Assembly (NCBI RefSeq): GCF_027587195.1 | Contig: NZ_JAPDDP010000082.1 | Coordinates: forward strand, 1-33,382 | Direction of reading: 5' to 3' | DNA: 33,382 bases | Source of the DNA: Solirubrobacter phytolaccae | Lineage (GTDB): Bacteria; Actinomycetota; Thermoleophilia; Solirubrobacterales; Solirubrobacteraceae | Part shown: positions 22,581 through 30,094 of the stretch, piece by piece | How the letters are laid out: the number at the start of each line of letters is the position of its first letter | Position numbering within the stretch: the first letter of the stretch is position 1 | Made by a program: the position numbers and the translations under genes | Notes under the pieces: generated by a model | Seen by the model: the letters and a program-made list of their open reading frames with translations, nothing else | Told to the model about the DNA's origin: nothing | The model's database searches: none

Positions 22581-23232
22581 GCCCGAGCTCCTTCGCGTGG
22601 TGCGCGCGGTAGTCCTTGCGCGCGGACAGCACGCGCTCGACGTAGTCGCGCGTCTCCTTGAAGGGCACGTGCGAGGCCACGCGGAACTTCTCGCCGCGAG
22701 CCGCGGCGGCCGCGCGCCACTCGTCGACCTTGCCCTCGCCCCCGTTGTAGGCGGCGAGCGTGAGGATCGTGTTGCCGTTGTACTTGTCCAGCAGGTAGCG
22801 CAGGTACCAGGTGCCGTAGGCGATGTTGATCTGCGGCGTCGCGAGGTCGGTCTGCGTGAACTGCGTGCCGCCCGACTTGCGCGCGATGTAGTCGGCGGTG
22901 TCCGGCATGATCTGCATCAGGCCCATCGCGCCCGCGCCGGAGGTCTGGTAGCGGAAGCGCGACTCGGTGTAGATGACCGCCGCGATCAGCGCCGCGTCGA
23001 CGCCCTTGTCGGCGGCTTGCTGGCGGATGATGTCCTCGTGCCGGAGGGGCAGTTGAAGCTCGGTGACCACCTGATCGGCCGGCTTGGCCAGGCTCAGCAC
23101 GGCAAGCCCGACCGCGACGAAGCCGAGCACCAGCAGCAGGCGGCGCGCCCACACGCGGCCACGGGTCACCCGCCGGCCACGGGGCGCCGGGCGGGAACGG
23201 GAACGGGCAGTGCTCGCGGGTTGAGCGCTCAT
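22573..23232 (-). CDS. Membrane-anchored lytic transglycosylase (SLT domain)
   Basis: A 219-aa protein with a basic N-terminus and one signal-anchor helix (about 28-50, LLLVLGFVAVGLAVLSLA). A Slt70-type catalytic domain follows. It shows the catalytic Glu in IYTESRF, the GAMGLMQIMPDTA motif, NIAYGTWYLRYLL and LAAYNGGEGKV, in the family order. It cleaves peptidoglycan glycan strands outside the membrane to form 1,6-anhydro ends. Its start is one base after the coaE stop, so it is in the rpsA-coaE operon. It overlaps the convergent DUF559-type gene by 8 bp. Confidence 0.9.
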   Translation of the reverse strand: MSAQPASTARSRSRPAPRGRRVTRGRVWARRLLLVLGFVAVGLAVLSLAKPADQVVTELQLPLRHEDIIRQQAADKGVDAALIAAVIYTESRFRYQTSGAGAMGLMQIMPDTADYIARKSGGTQFTQTDLATPQINIAYGTWYLRYLLDKYNGNTILTLAAYNGGEGKVDEWRAAAAARGEKFRVASHVPFKETRDYVERVLSARKDYRAHHAKELGLN

Positions 23233-23233
23233 C

Positions 23234-23830
23234 TCAAGACTTCAGCTTCGCAAGAACCCCCGACAGCTCCTGCTCCAATTCGCGCAAACTGCCGGAGTTC
23301 TCAACAGCGTAGGTCGCTCGGGCGGCTTTTTCGGCCTGTGGGAGCTGCCGTGCGGTGCGTTCGTCCAGGGCTTCGTGCCCACGGGCGCCGGCGCGCGCCT
23401 CACGGACCGCCTCGTCGGCCACGATCGCGATCGTCGCGTCGTAGTTGCCCTCCAGGCCGGCCTCGAACAGCAGCGGCGTCTCGACCACCAACGCCGCCGG
23501 CGCCGGCTGGCGCGCAGACTCAACCGCGCGCCACTCAGCCACCCGAGCCCCCACGCGAGGCCACAGCAGCTGCTCGAGCCATCTCCGCTCCTCGTCGGAG
23601 GCGAACGCGAACCGCGCGACGGCACGCCGGTCGACGCGCCCCTCGACCACGACCGAAGGCCCCCACCGGCTCACGACAGCGTCACGAACCGACGGGTCCT
23701 CGTACAGGTCGTGGACGACCTGATCCGTGGAGATCGTTGCCGCGCCCAGACGACCCAGCGCGGCCAACGCCTCCGACTTCCCCGCGCCGATGCCGCCCGT
23801 CAGCCCGACGAACGGCGGTGGCGCGGTCAT
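23234..23830 (-). CDS. coaE: Dephospho-CoA kinase
   Basis: A 198-aa P-loop kinase performing the last step of coenzyme A synthesis (ATP-dependent phosphorylation of dephospho-CoA). It shows GLTGGIGAGKSEAL at the N-terminus, the STDQVVHDLY motif with the substrate-binding Asp, and VVETPLLFEAGLE, all typical of CoaE and in normal spacing. The ATG overlaps the rpsA stop (TAATG), the common rpsA-coaE arrangement of actinobacteria. Confidence 0.95.
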   Translation of the reverse strand: MTAPPPFVGLTGGIGAGKSEALAALGRLGAATISTDQVVHDLYEDPSVRDAVVSRWGPSVVVEGRVDRRAVARFAFASDEERRWLEQLLWPRVGARVAEWRAVESARQPAPAALVVETPLLFEAGLEGNYDATIAIVADEAVREARAGARGHEALDERTARQLPQAEKAARATYAVENSGSLRELEQELSGVLAKLKS

Positions 23831-25248
23831 TACTCCTTGTCGGCCTCGGGCTCCTCAGCCGCGGGCTCCTCAGCGGGAACCTCGGCCTCAGCCTCGGGGG
23901 CCTCCTCAGCGGGAACCTCAGCCTCAGCCTCGGGCGCCTCTTCGGCGACCTCGACCTCAGCCTCGGGCGCCTCGGCAACCTCAGCCTCGGGGGCGTCGGC
24001 GACGTCACTCTCGGCGAACTCAGGCGCCGGCGTCTCGGCGAAGACGTCCTCGGACAGGCCCAGCTCCGGCATGTCCTCGAGGTCCCCGGCGTCCACACCT
24101 TCGGTGCGACGCGGCAGGACCTGGCCCTCGACCCGCTTGATCGAGAGCGACAGACGGCGACGCTCAGAGTCGATCTCGAGGATCTTGACCTTGACCTCGT
24201 CACCCGGCGCGACGATCTCACGCGGGTTCTCCACGTGCTGCTGCGCGAGCTCGGAGATGTGCACGAGGCCCTCGACGCCTTCGAGGATCTCCACGAACGC
24301 GCCGAACGCGACGACCTTGGTCACCGCGCCCTCGAGCTCGTCACCCACGTGGTAGGTGTCCACGACGCGCTGCCACGGATCTTCCTGGGTCTGTTTGAGA
24401 CCCAGCGAGATGCGCTGGCGATCGCGGTCGATGTCCAGGACCTTGACCTCGACGGTCTGGCCGATGGACAGGATCTCGCTCGGGTGGTTGACGTGCGACC
24501 ACGAAAGCTCGGAGATGTGAATGAGGCCGTCGATGCCATCGAGGTCCACGAACGCGCCGAAGTCGACGATGTTCGAGATCTGGCCCTCGATGATGAGGCC
24601 GGGCTGCAGTCGCTCAAGGATGGCCTGACGCTGTTCCTTGCGCTCCTCTTCAAGCACCGCGCGACGTGAGAGGACCACGTTGTTTCGCGAACGGTTCAAC
24701 TCTATAACTTTGGTCTGGATCGTCTGACCAAGGTATTCGTCCAGGTTCGGCACGCGGCGGATGTCGACCAGCGAGGCCGGCAGGAAGCCGCGGACGCCGA
24801 GGTCCACGATAAGGCCGCCCTTGACGACCTCGATGACCGCACCGTTGACCGGCTCGCCGGATTCGGCGGCGGCCTCGATCTTGCGCCAGGCACGCTCGAA
24901 GCGAGCGCGCTTCTTGGACAGGATCAGGCGGCCGTCCTGATCCTCCTTGGTGAGAACGAGAGCGTCGACCTCTTCGCCGAGCTCCACCTCCTCGTTGGGA
25001 TCAACCGACTTGCGGATCGAGAGCTCGTTGTTGGGGATGACCCCTTCGCTCTTGTATCCGATGTCGACCAGGACTTCGTCCTTGTCGATCCGCACGACCT
25101 TGCCTGTGACGACATCGCCCTCCTCAAAGGGGACGATGGTGGCGTCATAGTTGGGGACGATCTTGCCGTCGATCTCGAGGAGCATCCCGTCCGAGCCCTC
25201 GACGACGCGGGCTTCAGGGATGGCAGGGGGAGTGAGCGTGGCTTCCAT
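23830..25248 (-). CDS. rpsA: 30S ribosomal protein S1
   Basis: A 472-aa S1 with four OB-fold S1 domains, the actinobacterial number. The domains begin GDVVTGKVVRIDKDEVLVDIGYKSEG, GEPVNGAVIEVVKGGLIVDLG, GLIIEGQISNIVDFGAFVDLD and GDELEGAVTKVVAFGAFVEI. It binds mRNA on the 30S subunit and aids initiation. The start ATG 25248 gives MEATLTPPAIPEARVVEGSDG; the frame is open further upstream but overlaps the divergent gene. The C-terminal 60-70 residues are an acidic Glu/Ala/Pro tail with a 12-residue tandem repeat. The start lies only 24 bp from the divergent flavoprotein start and has no Shine-Dalgarno site. Confidence 0.97.
   Translation of the reverse strand: MEATLTPPAIPEARVVEGSDGMLLEIDGKIVPNYDATIVPFEEGDVVTGKVVRIDKDEVLVDIGYKSEGVIPNNELSIRKSVDPNEEVELGEEVDALVLTKEDQDGRLILSKKRARFERAWRKIEAAAESGEPVNGAVIEVVKGGLIVDLGVRGFLPASLVDIRRVPNLDEYLGQTIQTKVIELNRSRNNVVLSRRAVLEEERKEQRQAILERLQPGLIIEGQISNIVDFGAFVDLDGIDGLIHISELSWSHVNHPSEILSIGQTVEVKVLDIDRDRQRISLGLKQTQEDPWQRVVDTYHVGDELEGAVTKVVAFGAFVEILEGVEGLVHISELAQQHVENPREIVAPGDEVKVKILEIDSERRRLSLSIKRVEGQVLPRRTEGVDAGDLEDMPELGLSEDVFAETPAPEFAESDVADAPEAEVAEAPEAEVEVAEEAPEAEAEVPAEEAPEAEAEVPAEEPAAEEPEADKE
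23866..23937. repeat. 36-bp tandem duplication in the rpsA tail
   Basis: Two adjacent 36-bp units (23866-23901 and 23902-23937) differ at two positions. Each encodes a 12-residue Glu/Ala/Pro block of the acidic S1 tail. The few differences suggest a recent slippage duplication. Confidence 0.75.
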
Positions 25249-25259
25249 TAGCAGCCGGA

Positions 25260-25266
25260 TACTGTA
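25260..25266. promoter_or_regulatory. Overlapping symmetrical -10 boxes, bidirectional promoter
   Basis: Plus strand TACTGT (25260-25265) lies seven bases before ATG 25273. Minus strand TACAGT (25266-25261) lies 12 bases before the rpsA ATG at 25248. The two boxes overlap by five bases, giving one near-symmetric element for divergent transcription with predicted starts about 20 bp apart. The plus transcript would be leaderless and the rpsA leader only about 5 nt. Confidence 0.5.
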
Positions 25267-25272
25267 GCGGGA

Positions 25273-26421
25273 ATGCCGGTACGAGCCACGAAGCGCGGAG
25301 CCGCCCGCGTGCCCTTTCCGAATGGCGCGGACGCTGACGTCCTGATCTGCGGCGCCTCCTTTGCGGGCCTGACCATCGCACGCGAACTCCGCGCGTCGGG
25401 CGCGCGCGTGCTGATCCTCGATCGCTACGAGATCGGGGAGCGCCAGACCTCGGCCTGCGCCGCCCCCACCGAGTGGCTGCGCAACCTCGGCTTGGAAGCG
25501 TCGATCCGGCAGACGTTCGACTCCCTGGTCGTGCACACCCCGAAGGTCGAGACGGCACGCTGGTCACTGCCCTTCACCTTCTCCACGTTCGACTACCCGC
25601 AGCTCTGCGAGCTGCTGTTCGAGCAGACCGGGCTGGCGGAGTTCGACACGGCCAAGGTCATCTCCCGTACAGGCCAGACGGTGAGCACGGACCGCGGCGA
25701 CGTCACCGCGCCGCTGATCGTCGACGCGCTCGGCTGGCGCCGCGTGCTCGGCGTCGGCGACAACTTCCAGCCGCCCGAGGCGCCGCTGAGCCGCGGCCTG
25801 GAGGTCCATCCGAAGGGCACCGGCGACGACCTGGAGCTGTGGATCGACCCGCGCTACGTCGACGCGGGCTACGGCTGGGCGTTCCCGGCGTGCGACGAGG
25901 TGCGCATCGGCGTCGGCTCGTTCGACCCGCACGACCCGGTCAAGCAGCCGACGCTGCGGCTCGTCGAGGATCTGGCTCAGCAGCCCGACGGCTACCAGGG
26001 CAACTGGATCCCGCATCGCATCCGCCCCGCGACCGAGGACGGGATCTTCTTCGCCGGCGACAGTGCAGGCCACTGCATCCCGCTGACCGCCGAGGGCATC
26101 CGGACGGCGTTCTACTTCGGCATCGCGCTCGGGCGAGAGCTGCGCGCGGTGCTCGACGGCCGCCAGGACAAGTGGGAGGCGCTCTCGCGCTACCACTCGT
26201 TCAGCGCGAGCCACAAGTGGAAGTTCGAGTCGATGTTCGCCGCGCAGCAGTCGATCCGGCACCTGCACGGCCGGCCGCTGGACAACGTGACGCGGTTCTT
26301 CACGCGACGCCGCGTGTCGCAGTGGGCGTTCCAGAGCTACCTGGAGATCGCCCCGCCGAGCTTCGCCGTGCCCGCCCCGCCCGCCGCGGCGGTGCCCGCG
26401 GCGACGGAACAAGCGGCCTGA
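25273..26421 (+). CDS. FAD-dependent oxidoreductase, geranylgeranyl-reductase type
   Basis: A 382-aa flavoprotein. The N-terminal dinucleotide fold DVLICGASFAGLTIARELRA...VLILDRY and the second FAD motif FFAGDSAGHCIPLTAEGIRTAFYFG match the geranylgeranyl reductase / PHBH-like group. Such enzymes reduce isoprenoid double bonds or hydroxylate substrates; the substrate here is unknown. The C-terminal end is Pro/Ala-rich. ATG 25273 is supported by a -10 box seven bases upstream; GTG 25309 would also keep the whole fold. Divergent from rpsA and ending one base before the convergent ferritin-like gene. Confidence 0.8.
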   Translation: MPVRATKRGAARVPFPNGADADVLICGASFAGLTIARELRASGARVLILDRYEIGERQTSACAAPTEWLRNLGLEASIRQTFDSLVVHTPKVETARWSLPFTFSTFDYPQLCELLFEQTGLAEFDTAKVISRTGQTVSTDRGDVTAPLIVDALGWRRVLGVGDNFQPPEAPLSRGLEVHPKGTGDDLELWIDPRYVDAGYGWAFPACDEVRIGVGSFDPHDPVKQPTLRLVEDLAQQPDGYQGNWIPHRIRPATEDGIFFAGDSAGHCIPLTAEGIRTAFYFGIALGRELRAVLDGRQDKWEALSRYHSFSASHKWKFESMFAAQQSIRHLHGRPLDNVTRFFTRRRVSQWAFQSYLEIAPPSFAVPAPPAAAVPAATEQAA

Positions 26422-26422
26422 A

Positions 26423-26920
26423 TCACTCGTATTCGCTGAGGTACCGCTCGAACGTGCGCAGGTGGTTCTCCTCATCCCGGAGGATGTCGATGACCATGTC
26501 CTGCGTCGCCCAGTCGACGCCGTCACAGGCCTCGATGATGCGCGTGTAGTGCTCGATCGCGCCGGCCTCGGCCTCGATGACGCCCTTGATGACGGAGACC
26601 ACATCGGTCCCGTCCTCATGGGTCTGGAGGTAGGTCTGCTCGGGCGTGAAGTCCATCGAGCCGGGCGGCGTCCCGTAGAGGTCCTTGATCCGCTCGGCGA
26701 AGAGCTTGGCGTGGCCGAGCTCTTCATTGACGTCGTTCGCGAGGTTCTCGGCGATCTCTTCAGCGCGGACGCCGTCGAGGTTGCTCGAGTTCGACAGGTA
26801 GGAGATGACCGTCTCCATCTCCATCCAGTAGGCCTTCGTCAGGAGCTGAACGATCTCCTCACGCTTGGCGGCGTTGGCATCGCTCAGGATGCCGGCTGAA
26901 GCGTGTCGGGTAGTTGGCAT
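26423..26920 (-). CDS. Ferritin-like domain protein
   Basis: A 165-aa four-helix-bundle protein. Metal-ligand residues occur in helix-spaced motifs: EMETVISYLS, VNEELGHAKLFAERI (ExxH), EAEAGAIEHYTRI and RDEENHLRTFERYL (ExxH). This is the diiron pattern of ferritin/rubrerythrin relatives. It may store iron, oxidise Fe(II) or detoxify peroxide. ATG 26920 is chosen because TAGTGT lies exactly seven bases upstream; GTG 26938 is in frame too. A DtxR/IdeR-like box sits 27 bp upstream, supporting iron control. Confidence 0.85.
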   Translation of the reverse strand: MPTTRHASAGILSDANAAKREEIVQLLTKAYWMEMETVISYLSNSSNLDGVRAEEIAENLANDVNEELGHAKLFAERIKDLYGTPPGSMDFTPEQTYLQTHEDGTDVVSVIKGVIEAEAGAIEHYTRIIEACDGVDWATQDMVIDILRDEENHLRTFERYLSEYE

Positions 26921-26927
26921 GGGACCC

Positions 26928-26933
26928 ACACTA
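26928..26933 (-). promoter_or_regulatory. -10 box for leaderless ferritin-like mRNA
   Basis: Minus strand TAGTGT is followed by seven bases and ATG 26920. The same TAGTGT-N7-ATG arrangement precedes polA. The iron box at 26948-26966 falls in the -35 region. Confidence 0.5.
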
Positions 26934-26947
26934 CCCACCCTTCCGGG

Positions 26948-26966
26948 TTAGGTTTGCCTTACTCGC
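26948..26966. promoter_or_regulatory. DtxR/IdeR-like iron box 1
   Basis: TTAGGTTTGCCTTACTCGC matches the remembered DtxR consensus TTAGGTTAGCCTAACCTAA at 13 of 19 positions, with the left half perfect. It lies upstream of the ferritin-like gene near the -35 position and overlaps the stop codon of the 55-aa gene. IdeR often activates ferritin genes from upstream sites. Confidence 0.55.
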
Positions 26967-27126
26967 AGGCGGCGTCTCGAGCGGCTTCCCAGGCGGCAAA
27001 CTGCCCCTCGGGAGTCTCGAGCCAGCTCTGCAGGTCCCGCTCGAAGCGCAGCCAGCGGCGCGCGCGGAACCCGCAGGTGGGAAAGTCTTCAAGCTCTTCG
27101 GTCGGTGTCTCGACGGTCCAGGCCAT
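26959..27126 (-). CDS. Small 55-aa protein, iron-box controlled, unknown function
   Basis: ATG 27126 to TAA 26959. The product starts MAWTVETPTEELEDFPTCG and ends WEAARDAACE; it has four Trp, two Cys (18 and 54) and an acidic/basic helical character, with no signal peptide or membrane helix. About 80 % of codons end in G or C, close to the neighbours, which supports coding. It ends 38 bases before the ferritin-like start on the same strand. An iron box overlaps its start codon. I do not recognise the family. A role in iron handling is inferred only from context. Confidence 0.55.
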   Translation of the reverse strand: MAWTVETPTEELEDFPTCGFRARRWLRFERDLQSWLETPEGQFAAWEAARDAACE

Positions 27127-27144
27127 TAGGTGGCCCTAACTTAT
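27126..27144. promoter_or_regulatory. DtxR/IdeR-like iron box 2
   Basis: TTAGGTGGCCCTAACTTAT matches the remembered DtxR consensus at 14 of 19 positions and holds a perfect TTAGG-N4-CCTAA palindrome on the minus strand. It abuts the start of the 55-aa gene, so a bound repressor would block transcription. It shares TTAGGTNNNCCTWACT with box 1. Confidence 0.6.
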
Positions 27145-27174
27145 CACGACCGCGCGGGTAGGGATTGGCGAACA

Positions 27175-27222
27175 CTCGCCCAGAGGGCTCAAGTTCGCTT
27201 GGAGTCCTCGCCTGGGGGCTCA
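27175..27222. repeat. Imperfect direct repeat downstream of the aminotransferase gene
   Basis: CTCGCCCAGAGGGCTCA (27175-27191) and CTCGCCTGGGGGCTCA (27207-27222) start 32 bp apart. Each can form a small GCC/GGC hairpin. They fill most of the 109-bp gap between the aminotransferase and the 55-aa gene. Confidence 0.45.
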
Positions 27223-27228
27223 GACTCC
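27201..27228 (-). terminator. Possible terminator of the polA-aminotransferase run
   Basis: Arms GGAGTC and GACTCC (27201-27206 / 27223-27228) enclose an inner GCC-CCCA-GGC stem, starting eight bases after the aminotransferase stop. No T-run follows, so the call is tentative. Confidence 0.35.
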
Positions 27229-27235
27229 CGGTCGA

Positions 27236-28468
27236 TTAGACCTTGTCGAGTCCGGCGCGCAGACCCTCGACCAGCAGGTCGATGTGCTCCTGCTCGGAGA
27301 TCAGCGGCGGCGACATGGCCACGCCGCCGATCACGGCCCGCACGAGAACGCCCTTCTCCCGCGCTCCCGCGACCAAACGGGCGGGTGCGGCCGCGTCGGC
27401 TTCGGGCTTGAGGCCGATCGCGGCGAGGAAGCCCAGGCCGGCACGGATCTCCCCCACCGCGGGGTGATCGGCCAGCGTGGCGAGGCCGTCAGCGAGCGGA
27501 CCTTCGAGCTCGCGACCGCGCGGGATCAGGTCCTCGGCCTCGTAGATGTCGAGCACGGCGAGCGCTGCGGCGCACGCGGCCGGGTGGCCGGCGTAGGTCG
27601 CGCCGTGGCGGAACATCAGGCCGCCCTGCGTGTAGTACGGGTCCGCGATCTTGTTCGAGACGACCACGCCGCCGAGCGGGAGGTAGCCGCTCGTCACGCC
27701 CTTCGCGAACGTGATCATGTCCGGGCGCACGTCCTCCCAGCGCTCGACGCCGAACCACGTGCCGAGCCGACCGAAGGCGCAGATCACGCTGTCGATGACG
27801 AGCAGGATGCCGTGCTCGGCGCACAGGTCCGCGACGCCCTGGATGTAGCCGTCGGGCGGCAGCAGCACGCCGCCGGCGCCGATCACGGGCTCGCAGAAGA
27901 ACGCCGCGACCTTGTCCGGTCCGACGCTATTGATCTCCGCCTCTAGGGCCTCCAGCGAGTCGTACGGGACGACGCTGGTCTGTGGGACGAGCGGGCCCCA
28001 GTTGGTGACGTTGGGCTCGATGCCGCCGAGCGACGTGCCGAAGCCGTGCGTGCCGTGGTAGCCGTTGGTGCGGCTGATCAGGTGCACGCGCTCGGGATGG
28101 CCGGCGTTGATGAAGTGGCGGCGGGCGAGCTTGGCCGCGACCTCGATCGAGTCGCCGCCGCCGCTCGTCAGGAAGACCTTCGCGTCGTCGACCGGCGCGA
28201 GCTTGGCCAGCCGCTCACCGACCGCGTTGGCGGGGCCGTTCGTGAAGTCCCCGAACGTGTGGTACGCCGCGAGCTTGCGCACCTGGGCGTCGATCGCGTC
28301 GGCGATGTCGGCGCGCCCGTGGCCGAGGTTGGCGTACCAGAGCGACGCGGTGGCGTCGAAGTAGCGGTTCTCGTCTGCGTCGAAGACCCAGACACCCTCG
28401 CCGCGCTCGATCACCAGCTCGCGCTGGGAGACCGCGGCCATGTCCGCGAACGGATGCCAGAAGCTCAT
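27236..28468 (-). CDS. Class III (omega-amino) PLP-dependent aminotransferase
   Basis: A 410-aa fold-type I aminotransferase, normal length. It has SFWHPFADM at the start, the TSGGGDSIEVAAKLAR phosphate-binding segment, NGYHGTHGFGTSLGG, the VIDSVICAFGRLGTWFG aspartate motif and the PLP lysine in ITFAKGVTSGYLPLGG. It resembles beta-alanine/taurine/putrescine--pyruvate aminotransferases; the amino donor cannot be fixed. It starts nine bases after the hydrolase gene, so it is probably co-transcribed with the CoxG-like and hydrolase genes. Confidence 0.9.
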   Translation of the reverse strand: MSFWHPFADMAAVSQRELVIERGEGVWVFDADENRYFDATASLWYANLGHGRADIADAIDAQVRKLAAYHTFGDFTNGPANAVGERLAKLAPVDDAKVFLTSGGGDSIEVAAKLARRHFINAGHPERVHLISRTNGYHGTHGFGTSLGGIEPNVTNWGPLVPQTSVVPYDSLEALEAEINSVGPDKVAAFFCEPVIGAGGVLLPPDGYIQGVADLCAEHGILLVIDSVICAFGRLGTWFGVERWEDVRPDMITFAKGVTSGYLPLGGVVVSNKIADPYYTQGGLMFRHGATYAGHPAACAAALAVLDIYEAEDLIPRGRELEGPLADGLATLADHPAVGEIRAGLGFLAAIGLKPEADAAAPARLVAGAREKGVLVRAVIGGVAMSPPLISEQEHIDLLVEGLRAGLDKV

Positions 28469-28477
28469 ATCGGCGGC

Positions 28478-29326
28478 TCAACCTAGCGCTTGGCGGGCCG
28501 CCTCGGCAGCCTCGCGGACGGTCGCGCGGGCGATCTCCGTCGTCTGCCAGCGCCAGAAGCCGTGCACAGTGCCGTCGACGCGGTTGAGCGTCACTTCGAC
28601 CCCGGCCTCGCGCAGGGCGGCGGCGTAGGCCTCGCCGTCGTCGCGCAGGACGTCGTGGCTGGCGGTGATCACGTACGCGGGCGGCGCGTTGCTCAGGTCG
28701 GCCCGCAGCGGCGAGACGTCCGGGTCCAGGCCCTGCGCGCCGTCCAGGTAGAGCTTGAAGAAGCGGCGCATGCTCGCGGCGGTGAGGCCGAAGTCGCCGT
28801 CGAACTCGCTGTAGGACGGCGTGTTCAGCCCCGCGTCGGTGACCGGGTAGATCAGCAGCTGGAGCACGACCGGCAGCTTGAGCGCGACGACCGCGGCGAG
28901 GTTGCCGCCCGCGCTGTCCCCGGCGACCACCACGGGACTCTCCAGCGCGCGCACGACGTTGAGCGAGTCGTTGAGCGCCGCGGGGAACGGGTGCTCGGGC
29001 GCGAGCCGGTAGTCGATGCTCACCACGCGGGCCCGCGCGTCGTGCGCGAGCGCGCGACAGACCGCATCGACGCTGTCACGGTTGCCCATCACCCAGCCGC
29101 CGCCGTGCAGGTAGACGATCGTTCCCTCCGCACCCGCGGGCTCGTACACGCGCACAGGCACGCCCGCGATCTCCTCGTCGGCGACGTGCTCGACCGGCAC
29201 GCCCTCCCCTGCGAGCACCTCGGTCTCGGTCAGGTGCGCCATCCGCGCCTGCTCGATCGGGACCTCGTGCGCCGGCGGGCCGTCGTCCGGCAGCGCGTCG
29301 AGGATGCGCTGGATCTCTTCGTTCAC
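28478..29326 (-). CDS. Alpha/beta hydrolase, hormone-sensitive-lipase family
   Basis: A 282-aa esterase. The oxyanion motif HGGGW (74-78), nucleophile elbow GDSAGG (136-141, Ser138), a DYRLAPEHPFPAAL cap and the C-terminal catalytic His in GTVHGFWRW define family IV (HSL) carboxylesterases. The expected substrates are short-chain esters. GTG 29326 gives a GTGA overlap with the upstream CoxG-like gene; the frame runs further upstream only as an overlap of that gene. Confidence 0.9.
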   Translation of the reverse strand: MNEEIQRILDALPDDGPPAHEVPIEQARMAHLTETEVLAGEGVPVEHVADEEIAGVPVRVYEPAGAEGTIVYLHGGGWVMGNRDSVDAVCRALAHDARARVVSIDYRLAPEHPFPAALNDSLNVVRALESPVVVAGDSAGGNLAAVVALKLPVVLQLLIYPVTDAGLNTPSYSEFDGDFGLTAASMRRFFKLYLDGAQGLDPDVSPLRADLSNAPPAYVITASHDVLRDDGEAYAAALREAGVEVTLNRVDGTVHGFWRWQTTEIARATVREAAEAARQALG

Positions 29327-30060
29327 TTCCGGATGATGCGGATCAGGACGAGCAGCGCGACGACGCCGCCGACGAGCGGGAGCGCGCGCTTGAGCACCGC
29401 GCCGCCGGCCGCCTCGCCCAGGTCCAGCACGTCTTCGGCCTGCCGGGGCGGCGGCGTGGTCGACGTCGGCGCGCCGGACGAGGCGTCGGGAACCTTCGTC
29501 TCGGCCTCCGCGGACGACACGCCGCTCGACGCGCTCGGCACGCCCGCGTCCTCGGTCTTGGGCGTGTCCGTCGGCTTGGCCTCGGCGGTCTCGACCTCGG
29601 ACGCCGCGGTGCCGCCGCTCAGCTGCTCTGCGAGGCAGTCGGCGAAGCGCTTCATCAGCTTCGCGGAGACGTCCTGCATCACGCCGCGACCGAACTGCGC
29701 GGCCGGACCGGTGACGCGCATGTCGGTCACAACCGAGACCTTCGTGCCCTCGGGCGTCTCCTCCATCGTGGAGGTGATCGTGGCCGAGGCGCTGCCCTGG
29801 CCGCGGGCGTCCTTGGCCTGCGCGCGCATGGACACCTTGTGGTTGGCCTTGTCGGCCTCCTGGATCTTGACCGTGCCCTTGTACTGCGCGGTGATCGGGC
29901 CGATCTTGAGCTTCATGGTGCCCTTGTAGGAGCCGTTCTCGTCGGTCTCGGGCTCCACGGACGCGCCCGGCAGGCACGGCGCGACGCGCGGAACGTCGAG
30001 CAGGAAGGCCCACGCCTCATCGATCGAGGCGGGGACGGTGAAATCGTTCTCGAGCTTCAT
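29323..30060 (-). CDS. CoxG-like SRPBCC protein with C-terminal membrane anchor
   Basis: A 245-aa protein. Residues 1-145 are a CoxG/SRPBCC fold: MKLENDFTVPASIDEAWAFL, VAPCLPGASVEP, YKGTMKLKIGPITAQYKGT and RVTGPAAQFGRGVMQDVS. A Ser/Pro/Glu-rich linker follows, then a hydrophobic anchor (about 222-242) ending IRIIRK. In carbon monoxide dehydrogenase clusters CoxG tethers the enzyme to the membrane, but no coxMSL genes are here. AGGAG-type ribosome site precedes ATG 30060. It heads a three-gene run with the hydrolase and aminotransferase, 34 bp after polA. Partner unknown. Confidence 0.87.
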   Translation of the reverse strand: MKLENDFTVPASIDEAWAFLLDVPRVAPCLPGASVEPETDENGSYKGTMKLKIGPITAQYKGTVKIQEADKANHKVSMRAQAKDARGQGSASATITSTMEETPEGTKVSVVTDMRVTGPAAQFGRGVMQDVSAKLMKRFADCLAEQLSGGTAASEVETAEAKPTDTPKTEDAGVPSASSGVSSAEAETKVPDASSGAPTSTTPPPRQAEDVLDLGEAAGGAVLKRALPLVGGVVALLVLIRIIRK

Positions 30061-30094
30061 GATCGGCTCCTCCTGACGTTCGGCGGGCGGGAGG

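Noticed and set aside
26903-27139. Plus-strand 78-codon frame over the ferritin promoter region
   Set aside because: Ser/Arg/Gln-rich translation and it opposes the better-supported 55-aa minus-strand gene with iron box and G/C-ending codons.
29323-30060. Carbon monoxide dehydrogenase locus
   Set aside because: Only a CoxG-like gene is present; no molybdenum hydroxylase subunits lie nearby.
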